DNA from: Bathynomus jamesi
Lineage: Eukaryota; Arthropoda; Malacostraca; Isopoda; Cirolanidae
Direction: 5' to 3'
Length of the DNA stretch: 64,000 nucleotides
Assembly (NCBI GenBank): GCA_023014485.1
Contig: JAJOZX010005617.1
Location: forward strand, 153,501-217,500
This document shows positions 63,128 to 64,000 of the stretch, one piece after another. The notes below the pieces were generated by a model. That model saw only the letters and a program-made list of their open reading frames with translations, was not told the origin of the DNA and ran no database searches. The translations under genes were made by a program, and so were the position numbers. The stretch's first letter is position 1. Each line of letters begins with the position of its first letter.

Positions 63128-63318
63128 AAAATGTTCAGGGATTTCATGTAAGTAACGTTGTCGTGATATTTTCGTTATAGTTTTAATAAAAATATCACGA
63201 TTTAACCTAACCAATCGTCAAGGGCGTATAGTTAACCTAACCGGGCATTCAGTAATTTTCCCCTAGGTTTAACAAAAATATCACGACTTAACCTTACATG
63301 AAATCCCTGAACATTTTT
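63128..63318. repeat. nested fold-back element
   Basis: AATGTTCAGGGATTTCATGT on the left is mirrored by ACATGAAATCCCTGAACATT on the right. Inside are inverted TCGTGATATTTTCGTTA-like hairpins as at 59300. Confidence 0.65.
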
Positions 63319-63362
63319 TAGAATTAATGAATGCTGCAAACCCACAAGGAAAAAGAAAAATG

Positions 63363-63408
63363 ATTCCAAGCCTTTCGTGTATTCAGAAATACACCTCGTC
63401 AGGGAATC
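63363..63408 (-). ncRNA. hammerhead-like ribozyme motif in fringe intron 1
   Basis: Minus strand ATTCC-CTGACGA-G-GTGTA-TTTCTGAA-TACAC-GAAA-GGCTT-GGAAT. Core bases are intact and the stem II sequence GTGTA/TACAC is the same as at 48649, with a different loop. Confidence 0.6.
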
Positions 63409-63424
63409 ATTGGGTCTTTTTCGT

Positions 63425-63998
63425 TTGGAGGCTAGCAGCGAATTTTAATGAAAATCGGTATACTAATGTAGTTTTGGTCACTGATTTCAAAAATAGCTTT
63501 CTTTTTTTGGAGAAATGAAAAACAAATATGTTAGAGCACTTTAAATAATTAATGTGTTTTTAACGAAAATATCATGACAACCTAATCTGGCATTCAATTG
63601 TCCTAACCGGGCATTCAATTGACCTAACTGGGCATTAATTCTTGATTTTTTCTGCTACTTTTACAGATCTGCCGAGATCCTTCAAAAAACGTATTCTTCT
63701 TAAAGTTGCACTTTTTACCGTTTGACCGACGCTTTTGGCAACGAAAGAATTGGGTATTTTTTATCAAAGGAACACTTTCCCACACTCGGAGCACTTTTTC
63801 ATAAACAGTAGCAGTTTGTGACTCTGGCTAAATTTAACACAATCTTCTGTAACTTTTTTAAGCTAGTTAAAACACACATTAATTATTTAAAGTGCTCTAA
63901 CATGTTTGTTTTTCATTTCTCCAAAAAAGTTATTTTTGAAATCAGTGACCAAAACTACATTTTAGTATACCAATTTTCATTAAAATTCGCTGCTAACC
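63425..63998. mobile_element. inverted repeat with about 130-bp arms at the window edge
   Basis: TAGCAGCGAATTTTAATGAA...AGCACTTTAAATAATTAATG at 63433-63561 is mirrored at 63870-63998. The about 310-bp middle has no recognised coding sequence. The true outer ends may lie beyond the window. Confidence 0.7.
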
Positions 63999-64000
63999 CC

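Noticed and set aside
1..64000. CRISPR arrays, bacterial operons or ribosome binding sites
   Set aside because: Spliced exons, pol III SINEs and LINEs make this eukaryotic nuclear DNA, and no spacer-repeat arrays were seen.

Overview
This is eukaryotic nuclear DNA, most likely from an arthropod and plausibly a decapod crustacean. It is AT-rich and crowded with (AT)n, (GA)n and (GT)n microsatellites. It has spliced exons with GT/AG boundaries and a recognisable first coding exon of the Notch-modifying glycosyltransferase fringe. Most of the remainder is mobile DNA. The species call is an inference from repeat style and from fringe; nothing here proves it.

Layout: 1-1139 is the end of a repeat-encoded protein. 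3463-6542 holds four exons of a host gene I do not recognise. 8476-10620 is a decayed LINE. 11619-14259 holds palindromic MITEs and a nested mariner-like element with an intact 350-residue transposase. 15251-16157 is a large Asn/Ser/Lys-rich last exon whose splice phase matches the 3463 gene. 16.2-24.8 kb is repeats: fold-back elements, MITEs, a tRNA-like hairpin and hammerhead-like RNA motifs.

24852-40777 is a giant inverted repeat: two arms of about 7.5 and 8.0 kb around a 402-bp spacer. Each arm carries the same small ORF cassettes of no family I recognise, and two copies of a TATA box followed by twin hairpins. The arms differ by a mariner insertion, a 427-bp insertion, a 243-bp deletion, a tandem-array expansion and different disabling mutations. 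The order of events can therefore be read.

41.1-47.6 kb holds two further LINEs, one CR1-like with an esterase-type ORF1. 47960-48727 is a Penelope-like palindrome with hammerhead motifs. 49971-53133 is a complete hAT transposon with an intact 706-residue transposase. 54.2-59.1 kb holds three Tc1/mariner relics. Dimeric tRNA-derived SINEs lie at 55.5 and 60.0 kb. 60466-60915 is fringe exon 1, and its first intron runs off the right edge and is filled with hAT-type MITEs and inverted repeats.

The most unusual parts are the inverted repeat with its cassettes, the hammerhead-like motifs, the 5S-derived and dimeric tRNA-derived SINEs, and a possible host gene with two alternative last exons.
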